Positions 8,701 to 17,880 are shown, counted from the first letter of the stretch. The stretch: 64,000 nucleotides of DNA from Flavobacterium sp. 270 (GCF_004368785.1 NZ_SODM01000001.1:186001-250000), one strand, 5' to 3'. Notes: generated by a model from the sequence alone, not told the origin. Translations and numbers: made by a program.

Positions 8701-9436
8701 CAGAAATTTTACTAATTGCTCCTGTAAAAGTTCTTTTAGATGTTTTTTCGTAACCTGTTGTAACTATAACTTCTTTTAGGTTTTGACCTGCCTCAGTCAA
8801 AACTATATTTGGTGAAGTATTCTCTGTACCAATTTCTTTTGTTTCCATACCAACATAAGAAATTACAAGAGCCGTACTGTTTGCCGGCATTTCGATGGAA
8901 AAGTTTCCATCAAAATCTGTCAATACTGCCACTTTTGTACCTTTTGCCATTACTGTAGCTCCTGGCAGCGGGCTTCCTGTTTGGTCTGTTACTTTACCTC
9001 TAATAATTGGACCCGGAACTAATTCTTCAAAAACAGAATTAGTAATGTCCAGATTTTCAAGAGGATTTGTAGCAGCAGCTTTTTGCAATACAATCTGATT
9101 ACTTACTTCTGTAAAACTGATATTAAATGGTTTTAAAATTCGATTTAAAACACTTGAAAGCATTTCTTTATCTGCTTCAACTGTCACTTTCTCACCTAAT
9201 TGTGGTAATCTCGAATTATAAGAAAATTTCACACGTGCGGACTTTTCCAATTTAGACAGAAAGCTATCTAAAGTCAAATCATTAACCGTGATGGTAACTC
9301 TTGTATCTAATTTTCTTTGCCCACTCGCTGTGTTTGCCATTGTAACGGTAGAAAACACAAATGCCAGGACAAGCTGAAATAGCGTTATTTTCATGATTTG
9401 GTGGAGTAATCGTTGCTTAACAACTGGTTTTTTCAT
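5708..9436 (-). CDS. SusC/RagA family TonB-linked outer membrane receptor with STN domain
   Basis: An outer membrane TonB-dependent transporter of 1242 residues. Order of domains: signal/anchor segment (about 15-40), STN (secretin and TonB N-terminus) signalling domain (about 46-117), a carboxypeptidase-regulatory-like beta-sandwich (about 144-213, GKVTDQTGSPLPGATV), a TonB plug (about 224-370, containing PLWVIDGIVQ and SIEILKDASATSIYGS) and a long beta-barrel ending in an aromatic-rich strand (YTFTLNLSL). The STN domain is the part that talks to FecR anti-sigma factors in trans-envelope signalling, which fits the sigma/FecR pair immediately upstream. It should import a substrate captured by the SusD protein, driven by TonB. 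Confidence 0.95.
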   Translation of the reverse strand: MKKPVVKQRLLHQIMKITLFQLVLAFVFSTVTMANTASGQRKLDTRVTITVNDLTLDSFLSKLEKSARVKFSYNSRLPQLGEKVTVEADKEMLSSVLNRILKPFNISFTEVSNQIVLQKAAATNPLENLDITNSVFEELVPGPIIRGKVTDQTGSPLPGATVMAKGTKVAVLTDFDGNFSIEMPANSTALVISYVGMETKEIGTENTSPNIVLTEAGQNLKEVIVTTGYEKTSKRTFTGAISKISGAELKVDGVVDVSRMIEGKAAGVTVQNITGTFGTAPKITVRGSSSIFGDTKPLWVIDGIVQEDIINLSFADLASGNSETLLSSSIAGLNSNDVQSIEILKDASATSIYGSRSLNGVVVITTKQGRRDAPLKVTYGLEQSVRAVPNYSQYDILNSQETMSILKEMESKGYLDLPTTVNGRYGGAYNLLGRAINTYVPETGGYLVNNDPVSRNNFLKKYEQANTDWFSVLFRPSITQNHSLSFSGGGKNNTFYASLGYYTDPGWTIADDVKQISSNIKGTFYVNDRLNVTLSTMASVRDQGAPGSYESEKDEVFGKVTRDFDINPFNYVLNTSRTLRPYDENGNLEYYRNNWAKMNIVNELANNYMEIQVKDIRFQLDLDYKINSHLSYNLTGSARYANTSREHKILENSNVVGAYKAGTPDGEDGVNTLVRNDNIFLYQDPNDLTAPKVSVLPNGGFLRKFTNDLTSYNLRNSINYRNTFNDKHEVEGFFGTEMRVVDRNSDNFTAAGLQYDRGLTAFTDPRLIEKIINGGDSYYGFNEEKERTVGFFGKVGYTYDRRYTASVTGRYDGSNRQGNSDSSRWLPTYTFSGKWNVSEEKFMKGIESVNNLALRASYGLTATAGPATNSLAIYKSYVTDRFNLSDRETAINIDQLQNQGLTWEKQFETNIGLDLGMFNNRVQFTTDVYSRKAFDLVDYVITSGVGGQRIRQGNNADMETKGLEIGFTTRNIESKDFKWSTTLNFSVYNQEITRLENTPTAFDLIDANGGNTIGHPRNSLYSYQFTGLNNQGLPTFVMPEGEADNITGANFQDNLNVTKYLKYEGSIEPNKSIGLSNTFTYKNWSLYVFFVGSGGNKVRLNPVYDSAYDDLTVFTKDFTNRWINPGDENFTNVPVIADKRLNANYGGERQLAIAYNTYNYSDVRIADGDFVRLKNISLSWEFPKDFKKKLGVSTFTLKGSAVNPWLIYSDKRLNGQDPEFRNSGGVALPVTSQYTFTLNLSL

Positions 9437-9525
9437 AATTTTGGTTTGTTTTGATTAATACTATTCGCGTGTATTTTAAGAAACGTCAATAAATTACCCT
9501 TTACAGAGAGTGATTTATATCCTTT

Positions 9526-9558
9526 AAGTGTCGATAATGTTACAGCATTTCGGCACTT
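9526..9558. other. Hairpin in the fecR-susC spacer
   Basis: The 205-bp spacer between fecR and susC contains an 8-bp stem (AAGTGTCG with CGGCACTT, one G-U pair) around a 17-base loop. The T-run is on the plus-strand side, i.e. opposite to the genes. It could be an attenuator-like or RNA-processing structure in the fecR-susC transcript, or a chance fold. I could not define a promoter in this spacer. Confidence 0.3.
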
Positions 9559-9642
9559 TTTTTATGCAATTATTTTTTACATAGGCATTTATAGATTTTT
9601 TTAGTTTTAACGATTAGTTTCATTTTGGTTTTTTATTTTAAA

Positions 9643-10758
9643 TTAATTACAACCTTGAGAAGTAATTACAATTTGATTTCCGTTCATTTCAAACTTTGTA
9701 TCATTACCAATGCTTTTACAAATAATTTTAAGCTTTTCCGGCAATGGCTGATCGCTTAAGGAAGTTGTAAGACGGCAATCTTTTAGTTTATCTTTTGGAA
9801 AATCAATATCAATTAAATAAGCCTGTTCTATTGTTTCAAAAATTTGTTCAACAGGAATATCAGTAAATTCGAAACTTAACTGTTCGATATTTCCAACACT
9901 TTTAACTAAGATTTCGTCTTGAGTAATGTTGTTTATTTTATTAAAAACTAAATCTTTACGAGTAAAACGCAATGCCTGGTTAGGAAGTAAAACAATTTCT
10001 TCGTTTTTTGAATCACTTACCAAATCATTAGATTTTACCCGAACTTTACCGGTGCGAACCAAAACTTCAACATCAGGCTGGTCAGAATAAGCTTTAACCC
10101 TAAAACTCGTTCCCACCACTTTTGTCACAATCTCATTCGCGTAAACGTAAAAAGGTTTTTTTGGATTTTTACTAATTTCAAAGAAACCTTCGCCAGATAA
10201 ATAAACCTTTCTTTCGTTTCCGGTAAAAGTTTTTGGGTAACTTAATTTACTATTCGGCTGCAATAAAACAGAACTTCCATCAGATAATGTAATACTTTGC
10301 GGTTTATCAGAATTATTGGTCTGTTCTACTAATCCTTCGCTGTTATCGTCTATAAGCTCTTTATAAGTAACTTCAGAATTACTTCCTAAAGCATTGCTTT
10401 TATAAACCCATACTGATAAAAGACAAAAAATTAATGTTGCTGCAACGGCACCAAACCAGTGTCGTTGTATTGTTCTTATTTTTGAAAAGGGTGTTTTTTT
10501 AATAAAATATTCTTTATCCTCAATTTTTTTCCAAGTCGCTTCTAAAGCAGAGTGAATTTCGCCAGGAGATAATGCAGCATTTTGAACTTTCATTGCCAGC
10601 AGCAAAAGTCTTGCATCTTCAACTAATTTTGCACGTTGACGATTTTCTAAAGTCCATTCTTCCCAGCCTTCTTCATCAATTTTAGATAAAATCCATAATT
10701 GAAATGATTCATCACTTAAAAAGTCTTCTAATTCGGTATAATTGTTACGTTTTTGCAT
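9643..10758 (-). CDS. FecR family anti-sigma factor
   Basis: An inner-membrane regulator of 371 residues. The N-terminal cytoplasmic part (1-100, with WILSKIDEEGWEEWTLENR) would bind the ECF sigma factor. One membrane segment (about 101-119) is followed by a periplasmic FecR domain (about 145-245, SVLLQPNSKLSYPKTFTGNER and GEGFFEI) and a C-terminal DUF4974-like domain (about 288-360, FEFTDIPVEQIFETIEQAY). Known: FecR homologues receive the signal from the STN domain of a TonB receptor and release the sigma factor. It lies 91 bp downstream of the sigma gene and upstream of the STN-bearing susC. Confidence 0.93.
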   Translation of the reverse strand: MQKRNNYTELEDFLSDESFQLWILSKIDEEGWEEWTLENRQRAKLVEDARLLLLAMKVQNAALSPGEIHSALEATWKKIEDKEYFIKKTPFSKIRTIQRHWFGAVAATLIFCLLSVWVYKSNALGSNSEVTYKELIDDNSEGLVEQTNNSDKPQSITLSDGSSVLLQPNSKLSYPKTFTGNERKVYLSGEGFFEISKNPKKPFYVYANEIVTKVVGTSFRVKAYSDQPDVEVLVRTGKVRVKSNDLVSDSKNEEIVLLPNQALRFTRKDLVFNKINNITQDEILVKSVGNIEQLSFEFTDIPVEQIFETIEQAYLIDIDFPKDKLKDCRLTTSLSDQPLPEKLKIICKSIGNDTKFEMNGNQIVITSQGCN

Positions 10759-10849
10759 CTTAATATTAAGGTTACAAAAACATAGAGGACAGTTTTCTTA
10801 TTATATACTCACTTATTTATGATTTTTTTTTGATTATTTCTTAAATAAA

Positions 10850-11461
10850 TCACAAAACCCCTGTAGACAGTAGTAAAATAAGGGGAATTGTACCTTTCCA
10901 TTCTTTACGAAGACTTAAAAGAGCACGATACAATAAGTTATTTGCAGATTGATAATTAACATTTAATAGTTCTGCAATTTGGTCTACAGACAAACCTTGA
11001 TGATATCTAAGATATAAAGCTTCCTTTTGGCGCGCTGGCAAATCATTCAAAAGTTTGTTCAAATACAAAACACGTTCTGCAGTAACTTCATCTTCTACAA
11101 GATCATTTTCTATTGCAAAATCAAAAAGAAATTCAATTGCTTCCGTTGTAGTTGTTTTACGAAAGATATGATCTCTTTCAAACAAGCGGGCAATTCTTTT
11201 TCTTACGCTTGATAATAAATATGCTTTTACCACGACATTTTCCTGCAGTGTATTTCTATAAACCCAAATATCTGCAAAAACATCCTGAACACAATCCTGC
11301 ACTTTTTCTGAAAATGGAGAAAGAGAATTTCCATAACTTATCAAGTCATTATAATATCGCTCAAAAAGTAAAGAGAACGATTTCTCGTCACCTTCTTTTA
11401 AATTACTCCAAAGAATATTGTCGTTGAGTATTTTACTCGTTTTTAAGATTGGATTTGGCAT
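10850..11461 (-). CDS. RNA polymerase ECF sigma-70 factor
   Basis: 203 residues. Region 2 (about 25-95: SFSLLFERYYNDLISYGNSL, VQDCVQDVFADIWVYR) and region 4 (about 140-190: LPARQKEALYLRYHQGLSVDQIAELL, followed by the helix-turn-helix end) are both present, with no additional domains. With FecR and the STN-type SusC this forms a standard cell-surface signalling unit that should switch on the locus when substrate is bound. The C-terminus (IPLILLLSTGVL) is unusually hydrophobic, a feature shared by some Bacteroidota ECF factors. The ATG at 11459-11461 gives a normal N-terminus. Confidence 0.93.
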   Translation of the reverse strand: MPNPILKTSKILNDNILWSNLKEGDEKSFSLLFERYYNDLISYGNSLSPFSEKVQDCVQDVFADIWVYRNTLQENVVVKAYLLSSVRKRIARLFERDHIFRKTTTTEAIEFLFDFAIENDLVEDEVTAERVLYLNKLLNDLPARQKEALYLRYHQGLSVDQIAELLNVNYQSANNLLYRALLSLRKEWKGTIPLILLLSTGVL

Positions 11462-11975
11462 AATATAATGGCTGAATTAAGCTGATTAATTGTTACTGCT
11501 TTCGTTTACAAAAAGCACAAGTTTTCCCTGTAAAAATTGATTAGCTCAACTGTTTGTCTAACGTAGTTTTGGGGCAAACTTTTTTAAATCGAAACAAAAA
11601 TTATAAGCTTTGATTGCTATAATTTTGCAATTTATTTACATTCAAAACAAAAAACATTTGTAGTTAAAGAGTTAAAATTTAACATTATTTTTTGTTTTTG
11701 TTCGATAAATATATAAAAGCTAATATTCAAAAACCAATTTATTTGTAAAAATTCTGCCTCTTTTCTAAATTTAACATTAAATCATTGCGTTTTTTACCTT
11801 TATCTTAAATTTTGATTGTTAAAATTAAATTTACATAAAGGCAATGAATTCGTAACATTTTACTTTTTTAGCTTTAGCTTTAAAATCAAAAATGATGAAA
11901 CAAAAAAAGCTTTACCGAAGTAAAGCTTTTCATTAAGCTATTATATAAAAACAAAAAAATGTCTAAGATTACGAT
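11462..11975. other. 514-bp intergenic region, AT-rich
   Basis: This holds the upstream region of the sigma factor gene on one side and the terminator of the first LRR gene (11907-11928) on the other. I see no open reading frame with plausible composition, no RNA gene and no exact TAnnTTTG element for the sigma gene. The central 250 bp is extremely AT-rich. Confidence 0.5.
11907..11928 (-). terminator. Terminator of LRR gene 1
   Basis: A perfect 9-bp stem (AAGCTTTAC/GTAAAGCTT) with a CGAA loop, followed on the minus strand by a T-run. It is about 50 bp downstream of the LRR gene stop codon. Confidence 0.75.
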
Positions 11976-14576
11976 TTATTTTTTAATGAATTTAGCATTG
12001 GAAATTCCTTTATCGCTTGTGATCTTCAAGAAATAGCTGCCGGTTCTTAGATTAGATACATCAATATTTGAAACTTTTTCTGCATTAGGAACCGCAATAA
12101 TTAATTGTCCTAAAAGATCATAAACAGCCATAGATTTAATTTGAATGTCATTTTTTATATTGATATTCAAAATATCCTTTGTAGGAACAGGATAAATGTT
12201 TACGTAATTTGAAAATTCAAAATCCTGAGTTCCTAAAACTTTAAAAGTTGAAGATGCTTTATTGGTTAAAATAGGAAAATTGTAATCAAAATATATATTG
12301 GCTTCATTAGTAAAACTGTCTCCAACTACAAGAGTTGGTAAAGTTTTTATTTTAAAAGCAATGTATCCATCATTGTCGGCATCATTAAAGGGAAGATTGA
12401 TTTTCTCAAAGATAAACTCTACTTTATTGCCATCGGATATTTTAGTGGTATAAGAATGACTTGCACTTGTTGGCACAAGGGTCGAAATATCAAATTTTGA
12501 CAAATCGATCATATCTTTAACGACAATATTTTCTGCTGGATATGTTCCTGTATTTTCAAAACGAATCATATAATGAACATATTCTCCAATTAACTCTGAT
12601 TTAATAACATCTCCTTCTAAACATGTTTTATCATTTGGATCAAAGGAACCAACCACAATTTGACGCAATGCAAAAGAATTGTCTACTGGTTTCTCATCAT
12701 TTGTTACAGGTGTAATTAATGCATTAAAACTTAAGCGATCATCTATATTTACCGCAGGAGTTTCCATTGGAGAGTTAACATTTAGAACAACTGTAATTTC
12801 TCTTGTTTCAAACGGCTGTAAGTCAACATAATTCCAGGTTAATTTATTAGTGGCCTGATTTGACAATGATGGAACAGATGAAATATAATCTAAAACAGCA
12901 TCATTAAAATCAAGTACAACTGTTCCTGATTTTATTTGATTCCCCTTATTTTTATAAACTAATTTATAAATAGCATCAAAACCTGGTCTCGCAGGAATTT
13001 TTGGTAAAACTGAGATTTCTAAATCTTGATGGGAACCATTGGGAGTAACGTAAAAATTCTGAACAAAAGGACTTGGTGAATCAGGAAATTTAATATCAAT
13101 TGATTCTGGTGAAACCTTAAAATAAGTTGGATTTTCAATTATTGGAGTTATGGTATGAGTTCCTTCCCCTGCTTGCAACTCATAATTTCCAGAAGAATTT
13201 GCAATAATATTTGCAGATTTTATTCCATCTGTAATTTTATAATTTAAATTTGGAAGCTTTATATCTACTTGATCTGGCCCATTATTATTACTGTCAAATG
13301 CATTACTTCCTTTTATTACATAATATATACCACCAGGAGTAAAAGAACAATATGTATTAATAGAAAAAGAATATGATACGCCATAACTAGGAAATAAATA
13401 ATCATCTAGCTCATCACAGCAAATATATTTTAAATTATCGTTGTCATGGTATTGATAATTGTGCTTTTTAATTCCATTTTTTTGATTTATAAAAATTAAG
13501 TTATTGTTATTAATATGCAGATTTGCCAGCAATGGACATGTACTGATATCTAAATTCTCTAATTTGTTAAAACTGACAATAAGCCATTCAAGCTTTTTTA
13601 AATTAGTTACATCAATAGAAGTCAAATTGTTACGAGAACATGATAAATTTTTAAGATTTACTAAATCCTTTACATCCAGAGCTTCTATTTTATTGTTATC
13701 ACAATTTATATCTTCGAGATTATTAGAATTTTTGAGATTTAAAGTTTCTAATTCATTAGATAATAAATTCAAATAGGTAAGATTTTTAAGATTTGATACA
13801 TCTAGTGTCGGCAGCTTATTAATCCAGGCATCTACGTGAGTCAAACTAGTGCAACCAGATAATTTAAATGATGTTAATTTATTATTGTAAACATTTATTT
13901 TTTGAAGCTGTGTTAGTCCACTTATATCTAAAGTGACTAATTGGCCGGTGTGCATAGTAACCTCCGTTAAATTTTTACAACTGGTTAAATCTAAAATCGT
14001 AAATTGATTACCACTGCTAAGTAATGTTTTTAAATTTATTAATCCACTTACATTCAATGAGGTTAAATAAGTATTGTCACATTCGATAGTTTCTAATTTT
14101 GTGAAACTTCTTAAATCTAAAGCACCTGGTTTAGTACTGCTGCAATTTAATGCTGTAAGATTAGTACAGCCTGCAAAATCTAAATTGTTCAGGTCATAAT
14201 TTGCCTGGCAGTTTAAATATTGAAGTTTAGTAAGCATACTAATTTTTAGCACTTTTAAAGTATTATAATTAACACTTCCTTCATTACCAAGGTCAAGATG
14301 AATTAATTGCGAAAAATTTTCAATACCTTCTATATCAGAAATTAAAGAATTTCTCAAGTCTAACCAGCTTATATTTTTCGCTTCTTCTACTTGTATTTCA
14401 TAATCACCATTTTTATCTACAGAGGTAAAATTACCTTGTAAATCTTTAGCAATACTATTATTAATACTGGCAACAAGTAATATTGTTTTAAAATTTTGGT
14501 CTTTAAATACTATTGTTTGTGCATTAATCACAAAAGAAAATAAAAGTATAAATAATAGAAAGTAATTTTTCTTCAT
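11976..14576 (-). CDS. Leucine-rich repeat surface protein 1 with EF-hand-like loop and T9SS type A sorting domain
   Basis: 866 residues. Signal peptide 1-20 (NAQ cleavage). A calcium-loop-like segment lies at 54-65 (D-K-N-G-D-Y-E-I...E; the usual Gly at position 6 is Tyr). Leucine-rich repeats of about 21 residues span roughly 65-375 with the pattern LxxLxCxxNxLxxLDLS. A linker (FTPGGIYYVIKG) leads into beta-rich DUF11-like segments containing DPNDKTCLEGD. The C-terminal type A T9SS sorting domain (about 790-866) has the YPVPTKDILNI and GSYFLKI strands. It should be exported by Sec, crossed over the outer membrane by T9SS and attached to the surface. It is one of three paralogues here and diverges from the plus-strand adhesin gene. 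Confidence 0.9.
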   Translation of the reverse strand: MKKNYFLLFILLFSFVINAQTIVFKDQNFKTILLVASINNSIAKDLQGNFTSVDKNGDYEIQVEEAKNISWLDLRNSLISDIEGIENFSQLIHLDLGNEGSVNYNTLKVLKISMLTKLQYLNCQANYDLNNLDFAGCTNLTALNCSSTKPGALDLRSFTKLETIECDNTYLTSLNVSGLINLKTLLSSGNQFTILDLTSCKNLTEVTMHTGQLVTLDISGLTQLQKINVYNNKLTSFKLSGCTSLTHVDAWINKLPTLDVSNLKNLTYLNLLSNELETLNLKNSNNLEDINCDNNKIEALDVKDLVNLKNLSCSRNNLTSIDVTNLKKLEWLIVSFNKLENLDISTCPLLANLHINNNNLIFINQKNGIKKHNYQYHDNDNLKYICCDELDDYLFPSYGVSYSFSINTYCSFTPGGIYYVIKGSNAFDSNNNGPDQVDIKLPNLNYKITDGIKSANIIANSSGNYELQAGEGTHTITPIIENPTYFKVSPESIDIKFPDSPSPFVQNFYVTPNGSHQDLEISVLPKIPARPGFDAIYKLVYKNKGNQIKSGTVVLDFNDAVLDYISSVPSLSNQATNKLTWNYVDLQPFETREITVVLNVNSPMETPAVNIDDRLSFNALITPVTNDEKPVDNSFALRQIVVGSFDPNDKTCLEGDVIKSELIGEYVHYMIRFENTGTYPAENIVVKDMIDLSKFDISTLVPTSASHSYTTKISDGNKVEFIFEKINLPFNDADNDGYIAFKIKTLPTLVVGDSFTNEANIYFDYNFPILTNKASSTFKVLGTQDFEFSNYVNIYPVPTKDILNINIKNDIQIKSMAVYDLLGQLIIAVPNAEKVSNIDVSNLRTGSYFLKITSDKGISNAKFIKK

Positions 14577-14684
14577 ATAAAATTTTTTGAAGTAAATATA
14601 ATATTTAAATGAACTCCATAATTCTTACTAAAACTTTTTTTTAAGATTTTATTAAGAAATCCAATATTCAAACATTTGGTTAAT

Positions 14685-14692
14685 TATATTTG
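14685..14692 (+). promoter_or_regulatory. -7 promoter element of the adhesin-like gene
   Basis: TATATTTG, an exact TAnnTTTG match, 31 bp before the ATG at 14723. It overlaps a TTG at 14690 that could otherwise be taken as a start, which argues that translation begins at 14723. Confidence 0.55.
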
Positions 14693-14722
14693 CTCACCAA
14701 GAATGGTTTTCCTGAAATTTTA

Positions 14723-17700
14723 ATGAAAAAAATATCTTTTACATTTTTACTATTATTGACTTACAGCTTTGCAAATGCACAGTTAAACATTGATAATACA
14801 ACATTAACTCCACAACAGCTGGCTCAAAATGTTTTACTAGGTCAAGGCATTAATATTTCGAATATCAGCTTTAATGGATCTGCTGTAAACGCTGCTGTAA
14901 TCAGCGATCAAATAGGAAAATTTGACAATGGTGCATCAACAAATATTGGCATAAACAAAGGTATTATTTTAAGCACAGGAAATACTATTATAGCCAAAGG
15001 GCCAAACGATAGAGATTTAGCAACATTACCAACCTCAAATCCTTTTGAAGGAGATGGAGATTTATCAATTCTTACAAACAACCAAAGCATTAGAAATGTT
15101 GCTGTTCTTGAATTTGATTTTGTACCTGTTGGAAATAAATTGAGTTTTAATTTCGTTTTTGCTTCAGATGAATATCCAGAATATGTAAACGATATTTATA
15201 ATGATAATTTTGGGTTCTTTTTAAGCGGCCCGGGTATAAATGGAATGTTTTCTAATAACGCCCAGAACATAGCCTTAATTCCTAATACGACTTTACCTGT
15301 TTCTATTAACAATTTAAACAATGGAACTACTAATAATGGTCCCTGCGAATATTGCCAGTATTACGTAAACAATCAAAACGGCGCGACTATACAATATGAC
15401 GGATTTACAACTGTTTTAAAGGCGCAGTCTAATGTACAATGCGGACAAACTTATCATATTAAATTAATTATCGGGAATGTTGGCGATAATAATTACGATT
15501 CGGCAGTATTTTTAGAAGGTGCAAGTTTTAGTTCAAACGGAATTGATTTGGGAGAAGATCTAAAAATTTGTTCAGCATCAAATTACACCCTTAAAACAGG
15601 ACTTGATCCATCAGTTGTACATCAGTGGAAATTTAACGGAGCAGTAATTCCATTACAAACAGGACCGGAAATTACAATAAATCAATCTGGGACTTATCAA
15701 GTAGATGCAGCACCAATAGGAATTGGCTGCCCAGTTTCTGATGAAATAAAAGTTGATTTTGGAACTATTGCAGAACCTTATCTTTATTGTGGAGTACAAA
15801 CTGCAAACTCGATTACTTTCGATTGGCTTGCTTTGGGCAATGCAACGTTTTCTGTTGCCTATAAAATAGGAAATAATACTCTTGTAAATGTTGGTTTTGT
15901 TGGTAAAGTCTATACATACACCGTTGAAAATGTACCTCATGGTGAAACGGTGACTATTACTGTTACACCAATAGGAACGCCGGCAGAATGCTATGGTCCT
16001 AATTCTATATCTTGTAAATTAGATACTTGCACTGACACTCCTACTTTGGTAATAACTTCTGGGCCTACAGGACAGGAGCTTTGCCAGGACGTTATAATTT
16101 CTGATACAATTTATACCTTTGGAGGTGGTGCAACAAGCGCGTCAATAACTGCGGGAAATTTACCTCCAGGTGTTACAACTACTTTAGTTGAAAATACATT
16201 TACCATATCGGGAACACCTACTGCAGCTGGGACATACAATTATACAATCTCAACTTCTGGAGGATGCGGCTTAAGCGCGAGTATGAAAGGATTCATTACG
16301 GTAATAAAAACGAATCCTCTGTTTACTGCTGTTGCACCAATCTGCATAGGAGAAACTTTAGCCCCTCTGCCCCTGCAATCAAATGACGGAATAAAAGGAA
16401 CTTGGTCTCCGGCATTAAATAATTTATTGACAACAGAATATACTTTTACTCCAAATTCTGGAGAATGTGCCAATATTGCAAAACTTACAATTGTTGTAAA
16501 TTCAAAAACAAATCCTTTATTCAGCCCTATACCAGCAGTTTGCGAAGGCACAAGTATATCGCCTCTTCCTTTACAATCAAACAATGGAATAAACGGAACT
16601 TGGTCGCCAGCATTTAATAATTTAGCAACAACTGAATATATTTTTACTCCAAATTCTGGAGAATGTGCCAATGCAGCAAAACTTACGATTGTAATAAATT
16701 CGAAAATTACACCTTTGTTTAATAGTATTGCAGCTGTATGTGAAGGTGAAATTTTAACACCGCTCCCATTGCAATCTAATAATGGTATTCTGGGAACGTG
16801 GTCACCAGCTTTAAACAATCTCGTAACTACCGAATATACTTTTACTCCAAATTCTAGTGAATGTGCCAATACTGCAAAGATTACAATAACAATAAACCAA
16901 AAAACAGAGTCTATTTTTACTGCAATTGCGCCTATTTGCGAAGGAGAAGTCTTAAATCCTCTTCCGTTGCAATCGAATAATGGAATAAACGGAACTTGGT
17001 CTCCTGCATTAAATAACGAAGCAACAACAGAATATACTTTTACTCCAAATACAGGACAATGTGCAGCTGTTGCTAAACTTACAATAGCAGTAAATTTAAA
17101 ACCAAAACCTGAATTAAAAGACGGGCAGATTTGTATCGAAAAAAACACAAATACTATCATTCAATCATATATTCTAGATACTAAATTAGATCATAATTTA
17201 TATGATTTTGAATGGTTTTTTAATGGAAATAAAATTGACAATCAATCCAATAGTACTTTAGAAACCAAAACTGTAGGAAACTATAGTGTAATCGTTGTAA
17301 ATAAAAATTCTCTTTGTATATCTAATTTTGTTGAAGCAAAAATTACTGCACAACAGACAGACGCTGCAACAATAAAAATAATACAATCTGAATCGTTTTC
17401 TGAAAATGCTGTAATAACAATCAATGTTCTTAACAACACAGAATCAAGCGGGTATGAATACCAGCTTGACAATAAAAGTTTTCAAGATTCAAACGTATTT
17501 ACAAATGTTTCTCCCGGTACACATATAGTTCATATTATAGACACAAAAGGCTGTACCAATATAACTAAAGAAGTTGTAGTTGTTGGATATCCAAAATTCT
17601 TTACTCCTAACGGAGATGGCTACCATGATACCTGGAATATTCTGAAATTTGATACTATTATAAATGAAAGGATTTACATTTTTGATCGTTTTGGAAAACT

Positions 17701-17848
17701 CTTAAAAGAAATGGATACAAAAGATGCTGGCTGGAATGGTACTTATAATGGTTGCCAAATGCCAGCAACAGATTATTGGTTTAAAATAATATTTACAGAA
17801 AATCAGATAGAAAAAGAATTTAGATCTCACTTTTCTTTAAAAAGATAA
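14723..17848 (+). CDS. Large secreted adhesin-like protein, choice-of-anchor L type, four 66-residue repeats, T9SS type B C-terminus
   Basis: 1041 residues from the ATG at 14723; an upstream in-frame TTG at 14690 falls in the promoter. Signal peptide MKKISFTFLLLLTYSFANAQ. The N-terminal part (about 25-285), beginning TLTPQQLAQNVLLGQGI and containing FNFVFASDEYPEYV, resembles the choice-of-anchor L domain. Middle Ig-like segments follow, then four near-identical 66-residue repeats encoded at 16310-17101. The C-terminus, FFTPNGDGYHDTWNI...IFDRFGKLLKEM, is the gliding-motility-associated (type B) T9SS sorting domain, which is usually covalently or tightly surface-attached. It is likely an adhesin or matrix protein. 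Its transcription is opposite to the three LRR genes, with a bidirectional terminator at its 3' end. Confidence 0.9.
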   Translation: MKKISFTFLLLLTYSFANAQLNIDNTTLTPQQLAQNVLLGQGINISNISFNGSAVNAAVISDQIGKFDNGASTNIGINKGIILSTGNTIIAKGPNDRDLATLPTSNPFEGDGDLSILTNNQSIRNVAVLEFDFVPVGNKLSFNFVFASDEYPEYVNDIYNDNFGFFLSGPGINGMFSNNAQNIALIPNTTLPVSINNLNNGTTNNGPCEYCQYYVNNQNGATIQYDGFTTVLKAQSNVQCGQTYHIKLIIGNVGDNNYDSAVFLEGASFSSNGIDLGEDLKICSASNYTLKTGLDPSVVHQWKFNGAVIPLQTGPEITINQSGTYQVDAAPIGIGCPVSDEIKVDFGTIAEPYLYCGVQTANSITFDWLALGNATFSVAYKIGNNTLVNVGFVGKVYTYTVENVPHGETVTITVTPIGTPAECYGPNSISCKLDTCTDTPTLVITSGPTGQELCQDVIISDTIYTFGGGATSASITAGNLPPGVTTTLVENTFTISGTPTAAGTYNYTISTSGGCGLSASMKGFITVIKTNPLFTAVAPICIGETLAPLPLQSNDGIKGTWSPALNNLLTTEYTFTPNSGECANIAKLTIVVNSKTNPLFSPIPAVCEGTSISPLPLQSNNGINGTWSPAFNNLATTEYIFTPNSGECANAAKLTIVINSKITPLFNSIAAVCEGEILTPLPLQSNNGILGTWSPALNNLVTTEYTFTPNSSECANTAKITITINQKTESIFTAIAPICEGEVLNPLPLQSNNGINGTWSPALNNEATTEYTFTPNTGQCAAVAKLTIAVNLKPKPELKDGQICIEKNTNTIIQSYILDTKLDHNLYDFEWFFNGNKIDNQSNSTLETKTVGNYSVIVVNKNSLCISNFVEAKITAQQTDAATIKIIQSESFSENAVITINVLNNTESSGYEYQLDNKSFQDSNVFTNVSPGTHIVHIIDTKGCTNITKEVVVVGYPKFFTPNGDGYHDTWNILKFDTIINERIYIFDRFGKLLKEMDTKDAGWNGTYNGCQMPATDYWFKIIFTENQIEKEFRSHFSLKR
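16310..17101 (+). repeat. Four tandem 198-bp coding repeats
   Basis: Four consecutive 66-codon units in frame, each with the core C-E/I-G then PLPLQSN-G-I-GTWSPA-NN...TTEY-FTPN...C-A--AK-TI. Each has two Cys about 40 residues apart that could form a disulfide. The third and fourth units diverge most in the first 20 residues. Tandem units of this kind expand and contract by recombination and lengthen the surface stalk. Confidence 0.92.
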
Positions 17849-17880
17849 TTATTACAAAGTCAAATTCTACTAACAAAAAA

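Noticed and set aside
11027..11427. Two plus-strand frames opposite the sigma factor gene
   Set aside because: Shadows of the sigma gene; no start signal or recognisable domain.
16240..17160. 306-codon open frame on the minus strand
   Set aside because: It is the reverse of the four 198-bp repeats of the adhesin gene; the repeating Ser/Phe/Val composition is a shadow of those codons.
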